From contig JAITON010000159.1 in the NCBI GenBank assembly GCA_031289935.1, forward strand, positions 1-7,927: a DNA stretch of 7,927 nucleotides, given 5' to 3'. The translations under genes and the position numbers were made by a program. Position 1 is the first letter of the stretch. Every line of letters starts with the position of its first letter. This document shows, piece after piece, positions 1 through 6,208 of the stretch. Source of the stretch: Treponema sp. GTDB lineage: Bacteria > Spirochaetota > Spirochaetia > Treponematales > Breznakiellaceae. Below the pieces are notes generated by a model that saw only the letters and a program-made list of their open reading frames with translations, made no database searches and was not told the DNA's origin.

Positions 1-308
1 ATTTCTACCGGGTCGCCCTTAAAAATCCCCTTTCCTTTAAGACAACCGGCATATTTACGGGAAGAGTCATCAGGCCGCGACCCCCATGCCAGCGCTATAG
101 AAGCTTCCCTATAATCAAGGGGGGCGTTATTATGCTCTTTTTTACCAGCCGGCGGGCTAACCGTTACTTTCTGCTCGACAGCCTTTGCCTGTACAGGCAC
201 AAATACCATGCACAAATCAGATTTTCCGCTTGGCACGGTTTCGGGCAAGGTCAGGTCCAAATGAATCCGCCTGTCAGCCGGAATATCAATCGTTTGTTGA
301 ATCATCAT
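1..308 (-). CDS. VapB-like type II antitoxin, 3' end beyond left edge
   Basis: A minus-strand frame opens at a double ATG (308-306 and 305-303), just after an in-frame stop at 317-315, and stays open for 102 codons to base 1, so the gene is cut by the window edge. The N-terminus (MMIQQTIDIPADRRIHLDL) looks like the small beta-strand DNA-binding domain of AbrB/VapB-type antitoxins. Residues 84-102 (RKYAGCLKGKGIFKGDPVE) match the toxin-binding tail I recall from many antitoxins paired with PIN-domain VapC RNases, where it is followed by an I-Q-R-K-type helix. The likely role is to bind and neutralise a toxin and to repress its own operon. The toxin gene should lie immediately downstream, off the left edge. 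Base composition is visibly lower in GC than the operon on the right. The family call rests on remembered sequence resemblance; the existence of the gene is more certain than the class of its toxin. Confidence 0.75.
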   Translation of the reverse strand, partial: MMIQQTIDIPADRRIHLDLTLPETVPSGKSDLCMVFVPVQAKAVEQKVTVSPPAGKKEHNNAPLDYREASIALAWGSRPDDSSRKYAGCLKGKGIFKGDPVE

Positions 309-317
309 AATAGGTCA

Positions 318-346
318 ATCATAAGCCAGCCGGCCCAAATAATCAA
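318..346 (-). promoter_or_regulatory. Predicted sigma-70 promoter of the antitoxin gene
   Basis: On the minus strand, TTGATT (346-341, 4 of 6 matches to TTGACA) is followed after exactly 17 bases by TATGAT (323-318, 5 of 6 matches to TATAAT). A start about seven bases further on would fall near 311, only some three bases before the ATG at 308, so the transcript would be almost leaderless. No Shine-Dalgarno sequence is visible before this ATG, which fits. This is a prediction from sequence only. Confidence 0.45.
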
Positions 347-364
347 TAGGAGAAACCATAAGCC
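320..364. repeat. Direct repeat CATAAGCC x2 in the divergent region
   Basis: CATAAGCC occurs at 320-327 and again at 357-364, 37 bases apart, and each copy is followed by a GC-rich CCGG/CGGC stretch. The first copy overlaps the predicted -10 box of the antitoxin promoter and the second lies just upstream of its -35 box. That placement would suit a pair of operator sites for the autoregulating antitoxin. An 8-base match in a short region can also be chance, so confidence is low. Confidence 0.25.
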
Positions 365-420
365 CGGCTATTACGGCGGGGCCGTGGAGGCCCTGTGGCT
401 GCGGGCTATAACCGGGGGGC

Positions 421-449
421 TTGCATCTTTCGCTAAGCGTTTGTATAGT
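421..449 (+). promoter_or_regulatory. Possible promoter of the plus-strand operon
   Basis: TTGCAT (421-426, 3 of 6 matches) and TATAGT (444-449, 5 of 6) are separated by 17 bases. The expected transcription start, about seven bases downstream, coincides with the ATG at 456, which would give a leaderless mRNA. No Shine-Dalgarno sequence precedes that ATG. The weak -35 match keeps confidence low. The rest of 309-455 holds no convincing gene. Confidence 0.28.
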
Positions 450-455
450 AGTTGC

Positions 456-1718
456 ATGGAACTAGTGGAGAAGCTGGCCCTTCTGGCAGGGGCTGCCAAG
501 TACGATGCCTCCTGCGCGTCCTCGGGGAGCGGGGGCCGGGGGAGCCGCCTTGGGGCAAGCCTCCCGGCGGGGGTCTGCCATAGCTGGACCGAGGACGGCC
601 GCTGTGTAAGCCTCCTCAAGGTGCTGTTTTCCAATACCTGCCGCTTTGACTGCGCCTACTGCGTGAACCGGGTCTCGGCGGATACCCGGCGCTCGTCTTT
701 TACGGTACAGGAGCTGGTAGACATTACCTGCGAGTTCTACCGGCGTAATTATATAGAAGGGATATTTCTATCCTCGGGGATCTTTGCGGACCCGGATATC
801 GTCATGGAAAGGCTGATCGAGACGGCCCGGACCCTGCGGACCGGGGCGGGCTACGGCGGGTACATCCACCTCAAGATTATCCCCGGAGCCGGGGAGAAGC
901 TGATCCGGGAGGCCGGGCTCTGGGCCGACCGGCTGAGCGCCAATATAGAGCTGCCCACGGAGCAAAGCCTTAACCTGCTGGCGCCTCAGAAGTCCGGTAA
1001 GCTGATCCTGGGAGCTATGAAGGATGCGGCCGCCGCGGGGCTGGAGAACGAGGAAGACCGGCGGCGGGTTGCCCGGACGGCTCCCCGGAAGCTGGCCTCG
1101 ACGCCGGTCTTTGCGCCTGCGGGCCAGAGCACCCAGCTTATCGTGGGGGCTACCGGGGAGGACGACCGGCAGATCATCAACTTATCCGGGGCCCTGTACC
1201 GGAAGTACCGTATGCGCCGGGTTTATTACTCGGCCTTTATGCCCCCCGGCGGGGAGGGGGGTATTCCAGACCCCCGGCTGCCGGACATTCCGGGGCCGCC
1301 TTTGGTACGGGAACACCGGCTCTACCAGGCAGACTGGCTTCTGCGTTTCTATCACTTTAGCCCTGGGGAAATCCTGGAGGATGATCCCTGGCTGGACCCT
1401 CACCTGGATCCAAAGACCGCCTGGGCGCTGAAACATCTGGACCGTTTCCCGGTGGAGGTAAACCGCGCCGGTTACGAGGAGCTTCTCCGGGTCCCGGGCC
1501 TGGGGGCCAGGTCCGCCCGGCGCATCATCGAGACCCGGCGCTCCCGGTCCCTGGGCTTCGAGGGGCTTAGGCGTATCGGGGTAGTTTTGAAGCGGGCGCG
1601 GTACTTCATCACCGCATCCGGGTCTTTCCTGGACCGGCCCGGGGACCCCCGGCGGATACGGCGCATCCTTTCGGATATTGACGGCGCAGGGCTCCAGCTG
1701 CCCTTGTTTGAGTTTTGA
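456..1718 (+). CDS. Radical SAM/HhH putative DNA repair or modification protein (TIGR03916 type)
   Basis: This is a 420-residue protein of the radical SAM family associated with DNA repair or modification. Its reaction is not known to me. The radical SAM cluster motif CxxxCxxC is at C62, C66 and C69. The surrounding CHSW-DGRC, LLKVLFSN, CVNR, FYRRNYIEG and FLSSG blocks are family signatures, as are FAPAGQSTQLIVGAT (219-233) and REHRLYQADWLLRFY (285-299). A helix-hairpin-helix DNA-binding motif is at about 334-362 (VNRAGYEELLRVPGLG, then RSARRIIETRR). Extra cysteines C20, C41 and C50 sit in conserved positions. ATG 456 is preferred because family proteins begin with a similar E-K-L-x-L-L-A-x-A-A-K-Y-D block. 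The frame is open back to an ATG at 132, but that extension is antisense to the antitoxin gene and shows no family resemblance. The usual partner gene follows four bases after the stop. Confidence in the family is high and in the biochemical role low. Confidence 0.94.
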   Translation: MELVEKLALLAGAAKYDASCASSGSGGRGSRLGASLPAGVCHSWTEDGRCVSLLKVLFSNTCRFDCAYCVNRVSADTRRSSFTVQELVDITCEFYRRNYIEGIFLSSGIFADPDIVMERLIETARTLRTGAGYGGYIHLKIIPGAGEKLIREAGLWADRLSANIELPTEQSLNLLAPQKSGKLILGAMKDAAAAGLENEEDRRRVARTAPRKLASTPVFAPAGQSTQLIVGATGEDDRQIINLSGALYRKYRMRRVYYSAFMPPGGEGGIPDPRLPDIPGPPLVREHRLYQADWLLRFYHFSPGEILEDDPWLDPHLDPKTAWALKHLDRFPVEVNRAGYEELLRVPGLGARSARRIIETRRSRSLGFEGLRRIGVVLKRARYFITASGSFLDRPGDPRRIRRILSDIDGAGLQLPLFEF

Positions 1719-1722
1719 TGCT

Positions 1723-2610
1723 ATGGCAATCGCTATGGGCGGTCGTGGCCAGGGGGAGTTGTTTGAGCCGGCCGGAGCAGTACTGCCAGCGCTACTGCCA
1801 GCAGTACCGCCAGCGGGGCCGCCAGCAGTACCGCCAGCGTGGGAGGAGACCCTGAACGGGGCGCTGCAAGCGCAGCAAGCGCAGCGAGCGCAGCGAGCGC
1901 AGCGAGCGCAGCAAGAGCTGCAAGCGCAGCGAGCGCAGCGAGCGCAGCAAGAGCTGCGGGAGCTGCAAGCGCAGCAAGAGCTGCGACAGCTTTCGATAGA
2001 GGCCTGGGACGATGCCTGTGCCGCAGCCCTGAACGAAATCCCCTTTCCGGGGGCCCTGGACGAAGAGATTGGCCGCTTTGTCCGGCGGGTCATCGCGGCG
2101 GGCCGTTCCGCTCCGCCCAATACCCAGGCCGCCCGGATTGCCGCGGAACAGGCCCGGACCGACCGGGGGGATCCCGGCGTACGGGCGGTTCAGGAGGCGG
2201 CTTACCAGGTACGGCACGAGCTGGACCGTATGATGGGTTTTCTCCGCTTTAGCCCCCAGGACGGGCCGGACTATCCCAAGGGCCTCTACCTGGCCCGCTG
2301 TACCCCGGACCACTTTGTCCTCCCGGCCCTGGCGGAACACTTCAGGCTCCGTTTCGGCGATGAAATTCCCTGGGCCATCGTCGACGAGAAGCGCGGCCTC
2401 GCCCTGATCCGGGACGGGGAGGGGGACCCTCGCCTGATCCCTGCGGCGCTGCCGCCAGCGGCGCTGCCGCCAGCGGGGCCGGGAAGGGACGGCTGGGAGG
2501 AGCTCTGGCGGACCTATCACCGGGCGGTAAACAACGAAGCCCGGGGGAATCCGGCTTTACAAAGGAGGCTGATGCCGGTAAGATACTGGAAGTATCTGAA
2601 TGAACTATAA
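1723..2610 (+). CDS. DUF4130/TIGR03915-type DNA metabolism protein with repeat-rich, rebuilt N-terminus
   Basis: This 295-residue protein is the customary partner of the radical SAM protein. In other bacteria the domain can be fused to, or sit beside, a uracil-DNA glycosylase domain, but none is seen here. The conserved part starts near residue 91 and includes AYQVRHELDRMMGFLRF (160-176), CTPDHFVLPALAEHFRLRF (193-211), PWAIVDEKRGLAL (216-228) and the C-terminal block NPALQRRLMPVRYWKYL (276-292). The opening Tyr-Asp-Gly block I expect at the N-terminus is absent. Instead there is a short lead, an Ala-X-Pro-Pro tract (19-39), and an Ala/Gln/Arg/Glu array (48-89) likely to form a long helix. A second Pro/Ala insertion (241-250) sits before the last block. 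ATG 1723 lies four bases after the previous stop. ATG 1735 or the upstream TTG 1678 are alternatives, and no clear ribosome site decides between them. Function is unknown; nucleic-acid repair is inferred from the pairing. Confidence 0.85.
   Translation: MAIAMGGRGQGELFEPAGAVLPALLPAVPPAGPPAVPPAWEETLNGALQAQQAQRAQRAQRAQQELQAQRAQRAQQELRELQAQQELRQLSIEAWDDACAAALNEIPFPGALDEEIGRFVRRVIAAGRSAPPNTQAARIAAEQARTDRGDPGVRAVQEAAYQVRHELDRMMGFLRFSPQDGPDYPKGLYLARCTPDHFVLPALAEHFRLRFGDEIPWAIVDEKRGLALIRDGEGDPRLIPAALPPAALPPAGPGRDGWEELWRTYHRAVNNEARGNPALQRRLMPVRYWKYLNEL
1777..1836 (+). repeat. Five 12-base Ala-X-Pro-Pro units
   Basis: Five consecutive 12-base units (1777, 1789, 1801, 1813, 1825) follow the pattern GCRGTACCGCCA and its variants, encoding AVLP, ALLP, AVPP, AGPP and AVPP. 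The units at 1801 and 1825 are identical. The tract encodes an extended proline-rich linker near the start of the DUF4130-type protein. Confidence 0.9.
1864..1989 (+). repeat. Nested 9-base array (GCGCAGCRA) coding Ala-Gln-Arg/Gln
   Basis: The base unit GCGCAGCGA or GCGCAGCAA (9 bases, Ala-Gln-Arg or Ala-Gln-Gln) repeats within larger blocks. Each block begins with CTG, and the long ones end in CAAGAG. Blocks run 1864-1917 (54 bases), 1918-1953 (36), 1954-1962 (9), 1963-1980 (18) and 1981-1989 (9). Every length is a multiple of nine, so the reading frame is kept whatever the copy number. The nested pattern suggests repeated duplication of already duplicated blocks. Because the period is divisible by three, other frames also stay open across it, which produces several false frames on both strands. 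Confidence 0.93.
2443..2472 (+). repeat. Exact 15-base tandem duplication (Ala-Ala-Leu-Pro-Pro)
   Basis: GCGGCGCTGCCGCCA occurs twice without a mismatch at 2443-2457 and 2458-2472 and is followed by GCGGGGCCG, giving AALPP-AALPP-AGP. It inserts a Pro/Ala linker between the body and the C-terminal block of the DUF4130-type protein. The composition matches the tract at 1777-1836. Perfect identity suggests a recent duplication. Confidence 0.9.
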
Positions 2611-2626
2611 GGTCTGAAGCGGGCTC

Positions 2627-2632
2627 AAGGGG
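2627..2632 (+). promoter_or_regulatory. Ribosome binding site of the MFS gene
   Basis: AAGGGG lies five bases upstream of ATG 2638 in the only non-coding gap inside the operon (2611-2637). It is the clearest Shine-Dalgarno-like sequence in the window and supports the chosen MFS start. No terminator hairpin or promoter is evident in the gap. Confidence 0.6.
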
Positions 2633-2637
2633 TTGGC

Positions 2638-3906
2638 ATGAGCGGGAAGCCGTATAATTGGAAAAAAAACACCTCCTTTTTCCTGGCCGGTCAGGTGATA
2701 ACCCTCTTTGGGTCCGCTCTAGCCCAGTATGCCATCACCTGGTATATCGTTCTGGAAACCGGGTCGGGGCCCATGATGACCATTTCGATTATCACGGGGG
2801 TGGCGCCCATGTTTTTTATTTCCCCCTTTGCCGGGGTCTGGGCGGACCGCTACAACCGCAAGTACCTGATCAACGGTTCAGACGCCCTAACCGCCCTGGC
2901 AACCCTGGTTCTGGCCCTCCTGTTTCTCTCGGGGCGCCGGGCGATAGGGCTGCTCTTTATCTTTTCCGCAGTCCGGGCCCTGGGCAGCGGGATCCAGAAC
3001 CCGGCGGTGAGCGCCCTTATTCCCCAAATCGTCCCCAAAGATCAACTGGACCGGGTCAACGGGGTTATGGGCAGCGCCCAGTCGGTGGTCGGGCTTACGG
3101 CGCCCATGCTGAGCGGCCTGCTCCTCTCCTTTACCTCCATCGAAGTGATTTTCTTTGTTGATGTGATTACGGCCGTCCTTGGGATTATGGCGGTGTTCTT
3201 CCTGGTGAAAATACCTGAAAGATTGGCCGGTGAGCCTGCGGTGGTAACGGCGCCGGCAGAGCCGCCGGCTGGGCCGCCGGCAGGGCTGCCGAAGCGGAGC
3301 TATCTCCGGGATCTCCGGGAGGGGGCGCGCTATGTCGCGGGCCACGGCTTTATCATGCGGATCATCGTGATCGCGGTCTTTTTTAATTTCGCGGTGGCCC
3401 CCGTGGTCTATCTAACGCCCTTGCAGGTGGCCCGGAACTTCGGCCCCGACTTGTGGCGGCTTTCGGCTCTAAAAGTGGTTTTTGCCGGGGGGCTGTTTCT
3501 GGGGGGCCTGCTCATCAGCCTCTGGAAGGGCTTTAAGAACCGGAGCTATACCATGGCCCTCGCCTGCGCCCTTCTGGGTACCAGCGGAATCATGCTGGGG
3601 CTGGCGGCCAACTTCTGGCTCTATCTGGGCTTTACGGTCGCCGTGGGCATGGCCCTCCCCCTCTTCAATGTGCCGGCCATATCGGCGCTCCAGGCCCGTG
3701 TGGAGGGCGCCTACATAGGCCGGGTTTTCAGCGTATTCGGTATGGTTTCCGGTGCGGTTCAGCCCTTGGGGATGATCCTCTTCGGCCCCCTGAGCGACCG
3801 GCTGAACATCAACCTGATCCTTATAGCGTGCGGGTTAATCATCTTAGGGCTTTGCTTTCCCTTTCTGATCAGCCGGGCGCTCCGGGAAGCGGGGACCGTA
3901 TCATGA
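2638..3906 (+). CDS. MFS transporter, drug-efflux (MefA/DHA3-like) type
   Basis: This is a 422-residue inner-membrane secondary transporter, probably exporting a hydrophobic compound or drug against protons. The substrate cannot be read from sequence. The start (YNWKKNTSFFLAGQVITLFG) and the GDxxNxx-free layout resemble the macrolide-efflux type of MFS protein. The family's motif A is clear at 66-77 (GVWADRYNRKYL) between TM2 and TM3, and a related GPLSDRLN is at 383-390 in the second half. About twelve hydrophobic segments are visible, six before and six after a central cytoplasmic loop (about 192-238). That loop carries three 12-base Ala-X-Pro-Pro repeat units (residues 207-218). The gene follows the DUF4130-type gene by 27 bases, has its own ribosome site, and overlaps the TolC-like gene by four bases. 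This suggests co-expression with the tripartite system. Length is normal for the family. Confidence 0.92.
   Translation: MSGKPYNWKKNTSFFLAGQVITLFGSALAQYAITWYIVLETGSGPMMTISIITGVAPMFFISPFAGVWADRYNRKYLINGSDALTALATLVLALLFLSGRRAIGLLFIFSAVRALGSGIQNPAVSALIPQIVPKDQLDRVNGVMGSAQSVVGLTAPMLSGLLLSFTSIEVIFFVDVITAVLGIMAVFFLVKIPERLAGEPAVVTAPAEPPAGPPAGLPKRSYLRDLREGARYVAGHGFIMRIIVIAVFFNFAVAPVVYLTPLQVARNFGPDLWRLSALKVVFAGGLFLGGLLISLWKGFKNRSYTMALACALLGTSGIMLGLAANFWLYLGFTVAVGMALPLFNVPAISALQARVEGAYIGRVFSVFGMVSGAVQPLGMILFGPLSDRLNINLILIACGLIILGLCFPFLISRALREAGTVS
3256..3291 (+). repeat. Three 12-base Ala-X-Pro-Pro units in the MFS central loop
   Basis: Units at 3256-3267, 3268-3279 and 3280-3291 encode AEPP, AGPP and AGLP. 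Length and motif match the tract at 1777-1836 in a different, unrelated gene. The insertion falls in the flexible loop between the two six-helix halves, where extra residues should be tolerated. Confidence 0.85.
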
Positions 3907-5252
3907 AGCGCCGGTTAAGAGGAACGCTGATCTTCGCCTGTATCCTCTGGATTGCGCCGCCCCTGGCCGGGCAGGCGCCCTCTATCAATGTGAGCGAGGG
4001 GCCCTCTATCAGCTTGAGTCTGGAAAGCGCCCTGGAACTGGCCCTGTCCAGCAGTCTGAGCCTGGCCAAGACCGTCATCGACCTGGGCAGCGCGGGAATC
4101 GCGGTGGAGAATATCTGGTCTCTCCTTTTCCCCGGAATCGGTCTTTCCGCGGCGGCGGGCTATCAGTCGCCTTCCCTGCTTCCGGGCGGGGAGAGCGGGG
4201 GCTTCGGCTACGGCCTCTCTCTAAGCCTGTCCCTGACCCTCAATTTTTCCCTCCTTGAACGGGCGGAGCTCATTCGGCTGGCCTATAGCACGGAACTGTT
4301 GAACTACGAAAACAGCCGGCGGCTTCTGGAGATCCAGACGGCGAAAAGTTTTTATACGCTCCTGGCCTGGCGGGAATACATCATCATTCTGGAAGAAGCC
4401 CTGTTTTTGGCGGAAGGGCAGCTTGAGCGGGACGAGGGGGCCTTTGCGGCGGGCTTCCTCGGCCAGTTTGCCCTGATGCAGTCCCGGCTGGGTCTGGAGA
4501 ACGCCCGCTACAGCCTGAGCGCCGCCCGAACGGCCTACGCTTCCCTCCTGGGGGAATTTCTCATGCTCCTGGGCCTGGAACTGCCCTTTGAGGAGGCCCC
4601 CAACCGGGTGATCCTGGAAGGTGATCTTGAGCTGGCGCGGCTTGAGCTTGATCCGGAGCAGCTTATTCGGGACTATCTGCCCCGGCGGCCCGACATCCTC
4701 GCCCAGGCCGGGACGATCCGGCGCCTGGAGCTGGAGCGGAAGGCCCGGGCCCTGGAGCTCCGGTCCCCGACGCTGACCATTACCGGGGGCTACGGGCTTT
4801 CGGGATACACCGGTACGGGCCGGTTCGCCGATTCCTTCAGGCTGGGCCTGGGGCTCTCGGTCCCCATCAGCCCCTGGATTCCCGGCTCGGCCGGGGATCA
4901 GGCCATTGGACGGGCGGACCGGGAGATTGAGCAGGCCCGGCTGGATTTGCAGAACATGGAAAACTCCGCAAAAATCCTGGTACGGTCCCTGGCGGAACGT
5001 ATCAAGCTCTCCTGGGAAGGTATCGGGATCGCCCGGAGCCGGGCGGAATTAGCGGCGAGGAACTACGATCTCGCCGAACAAGGGGCCAGAAACGGTTCCC
5101 TGGAATCACCGGCCCTGGAGACCGCGCGAAACGGCCTGGTCCAGGCCCGGCAGCAGCTTGTGGAGAACGAATTGGCCTATAAAACCCTGAGCCTGGACCT
5201 GGCGGCAGCGCTCAATATCCATTGGACAGAGCTTTCGGGGGCCTCGTCATGA
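3903..5252 (+). CDS. TolC-family outer-membrane efflux channel
   Basis: This 449-residue protein is of the outer-membrane efflux (OEP) family, which forms a trimeric channel through the outer membrane and periplasm for tripartite pumps. ATG 3903 is chosen because it gives a basic start (MKRRLR), a hydrophobic core (8-22) and a likely signal peptidase site near LAGQA (21-25). The in-frame ATG at 3828 lies inside the MFS gene and would spoil the signal peptide. Two OEP repeats are visible, about 38-225 and 255-440. Each contains amphipathic helices flanking a beta segment: LSAAAGYQSP with LSLSLSLTLNFSLLERAEL (81-123), and PTLTITGGYGLSG with FRLGLGLSVPISPW (289-325). YLPRRPDILAQAG (258-270) is the classic start of the second repeat. 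It overlaps the MFS gene and the adaptor gene by four bases each (ATGA). Gene order and family resemble BesC of Borrelia. Confidence 0.93.
   Translation: MKRRLRGTLIFACILWIAPPLAGQAPSINVSEGPSISLSLESALELALSSSLSLAKTVIDLGSAGIAVENIWSLLFPGIGLSAAAGYQSPSLLPGGESGGFGYGLSLSLSLTLNFSLLERAELIRLAYSTELLNYENSRRLLEIQTAKSFYTLLAWREYIIILEEALFLAEGQLERDEGAFAAGFLGQFALMQSRLGLENARYSLSAARTAYASLLGEFLMLLGLELPFEEAPNRVILEGDLELARLELDPEQLIRDYLPRRPDILAQAGTIRRLELERKARALELRSPTLTITGGYGLSGYTGTGRFADSFRLGLGLSVPISPWIPGSAGDQAIGRADREIEQARLDLQNMENSAKILVRSLAERIKLSWEGIGIARSRAELAARNYDLAEQGARNGSLESPALETARNGLVQARQQLVENELAYKTLSLDLAAALNIHWTELSGASS
3978..4025 (+). repeat. 24-base direct repeat after the TolC signal peptide
   Basis: CCCTCTATCA occurs at 3978-3987 and 4002-4011, and the two 24-base copies (3978-4001, 4002-4025) encode PSINVSEG and PSISLSLE. 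The first half is well conserved and the second half has diverged. The period is twice 12 bases, and the copies lie right at the mature N-terminus. Confidence 0.65.
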
Positions 5253-6208
5253 GGCATAGCCGGGGCTCAAGAACCATCGTCTTTGTCTTTTTCCTGATGG
5301 TGGTCATCATCGCGGTCATTTCCTTGCTGAACCGTTGCCAGGGGGCGCCGGAAGCCGGCGGGACAAGGGCCGGGAGCGCTCCAACGATCCGGTCCATGGC
5401 CGTACGGGCCCAGCCTGTGGGCTTGGGAACGGTGGAGGAGACCCTGGCCCTGGAGGGTGAGGTACAGATCCGGACCCAGGTAGCGATCTACCCGGCCCTG
5501 GGGGGAAGGCTCAGCGAGAGCCGGTTCCGGGTAGGGGACCGGGTGGAGGAGGGCCAGACCATAGCCTGGGTGGCCCCCGCTTCCCGGCCGGGGGATTTTT
5601 TCTCCCCCAGCCCGGTGGTCGCTCCCGTGTCCGGTACGGTGCTCCGGGTCCCGGCCGCCCAGGGGGATACGGTTACCGTCCAGACCCCGATACTGGTACT
5701 GGGGAATCTCTCCGACCTGGTGATCGCGGTCCCGGTTCCGGAGCAGTTCTCTGCGGCGCTGCGCCGGGGGCAGACCGCCTGGGTTCAGTTTACGGCCCTG
5801 CCCGGCGAGACCTTCGGCGCGGTAGTGGACGAGCTGAGCCTGGTCCTGGACGGTGAAAATCACAGCCTGCCCGTCAGATTGCGCTTTTCCGGCGGGGCCG
5901 ACCCCCGGATCAAGGCCGGTATGTCCGCCGCCCTGAGCCTGGTCACCGCGACCCGGACCGGTGTGCCGGTCATCCCCCGGTCCTCGGTACTCTATGACGA
6001 AAGTTCCCCGGCGGTATTCGTGGTCCGGGAAGAAGGCTTGGCGGAAGGCCGCCTGGCGGAGGGCCTGGCGGAGCGCCGGAACATCGTCCTGGGCCTCGCC
6101 GGGGATACTACCGTGGAAGTGCTGGAAGGGCTCGATCCGGGGGAACTGCTGGTTACCGCCGGCCAGCACTTCCTCGCCCCCGGCGTCCCGGTGCGGGTCG
6201 TCGAGTGA
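5249..6208 (+). CDS. Periplasmic adaptor (membrane fusion) protein without alpha-hairpin
   Basis: This 319-residue adaptor is of the RND membrane-fusion family, which links an inner-membrane permease to the outer-membrane channel. ATG 5249 overlaps the TolC-like stop (ATGA). It gives a basic start followed by a single membrane anchor (9-27, TIVFVFFLMVVIIAVISLL). The ATG at 5222 would add nine residues before that anchor and lies inside the upstream gene. The two lipoyl half-motifs are at about 77-109 (AIYPALGGRLSESRFRVGD, EEGQTIAWV) and 121-151 (PVVAPVSGTVLRVPAAQGD). A beta-barrel domain follows (about 154-235), then a membrane-proximal domain (about 236-319, with VPVIPRSSVLYD and LGLAGDTTVEVLEGLDPGE). 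Only about a dozen residues join the lipoyl halves, so the usual coiled-coil hairpin is absent, as I recall for Borrelia BesA. Three Gly-Leu-Ala-Glu repeat units (263-275) expand the last domain. The gene overlaps the next one by four bases. Confidence 0.92.
   Translation: MRHSRGSRTIVFVFFLMVVIIAVISLLNRCQGAPEAGGTRAGSAPTIRSMAVRAQPVGLGTVEETLALEGEVQIRTQVAIYPALGGRLSESRFRVGDRVEEGQTIAWVAPASRPGDFFSPSPVVAPVSGTVLRVPAAQGDTVTVQTPILVLGNLSDLVIAVPVPEQFSAALRRGQTAWVQFTALPGETFGAVVDELSLVLDGENHSLPVRLRFSGGADPRIKAGMSAALSLVTATRTGVPVIPRSSVLYDESSPAVFVVREEGLAEGRLAEGLAERRNIVLGLAGDTTVEVLEGLDPGELLVTAGQHFLAPGVPVRVVE
6035..6073 (+). repeat. Three Gly-Leu-Ala-Glu units in the adaptor
   Basis: The 12-base unit GGCYTGGCGGAR occurs at 6035-6046, again at 6047-6061 with an extra CGC codon, and at 6062-6073. 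It encodes GLAE, GRLAE and GLAE. It sits in a surface loop of the membrane-proximal domain, between the strands VFVVRE and RRNIVLG. Confidence 0.85.

Noticed and set aside
132..455. Plus-strand N-terminal extension of the radical SAM gene from ATG 132 (108 extra residues)
   Set aside because: It is antisense to the antitoxin gene, has no family resemblance, and the known family start fits ATG 456.
1864..1989. CRISPR-like array
   Set aside because: Units are 9 bases and directly abutting with no spacers, and they are in frame within a gene.
1182..2120. Long minus-strand frame with Cys/Ser/Arg-rich repeats
   Set aside because: It is opposite two well-supported plus-strand genes. The apparent cysteine pattern is the reverse complement of the 9-base Ala-Gln-Arg array.
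1839..2252. Plus-strand frame with Ala-Ala-Ser repeats overlapping the DUF4130-type gene
   Set aside because: The 9-base period keeps all frames open; only the frame of 1723-2610 continues into a recognised domain.
2611..2637. Terminator between the repair pair and the MFS gene
   Set aside because: The 27-base gap has no convincing stem-loop with a T-run, only a ribosome binding site.
5267..6169. Minus-strand 300-residue frame opposite the adaptor gene
   Set aside because: Low-complexity Gly/Arg/Gln/Pro shadow of GC-rich codons; no domain or start signal.
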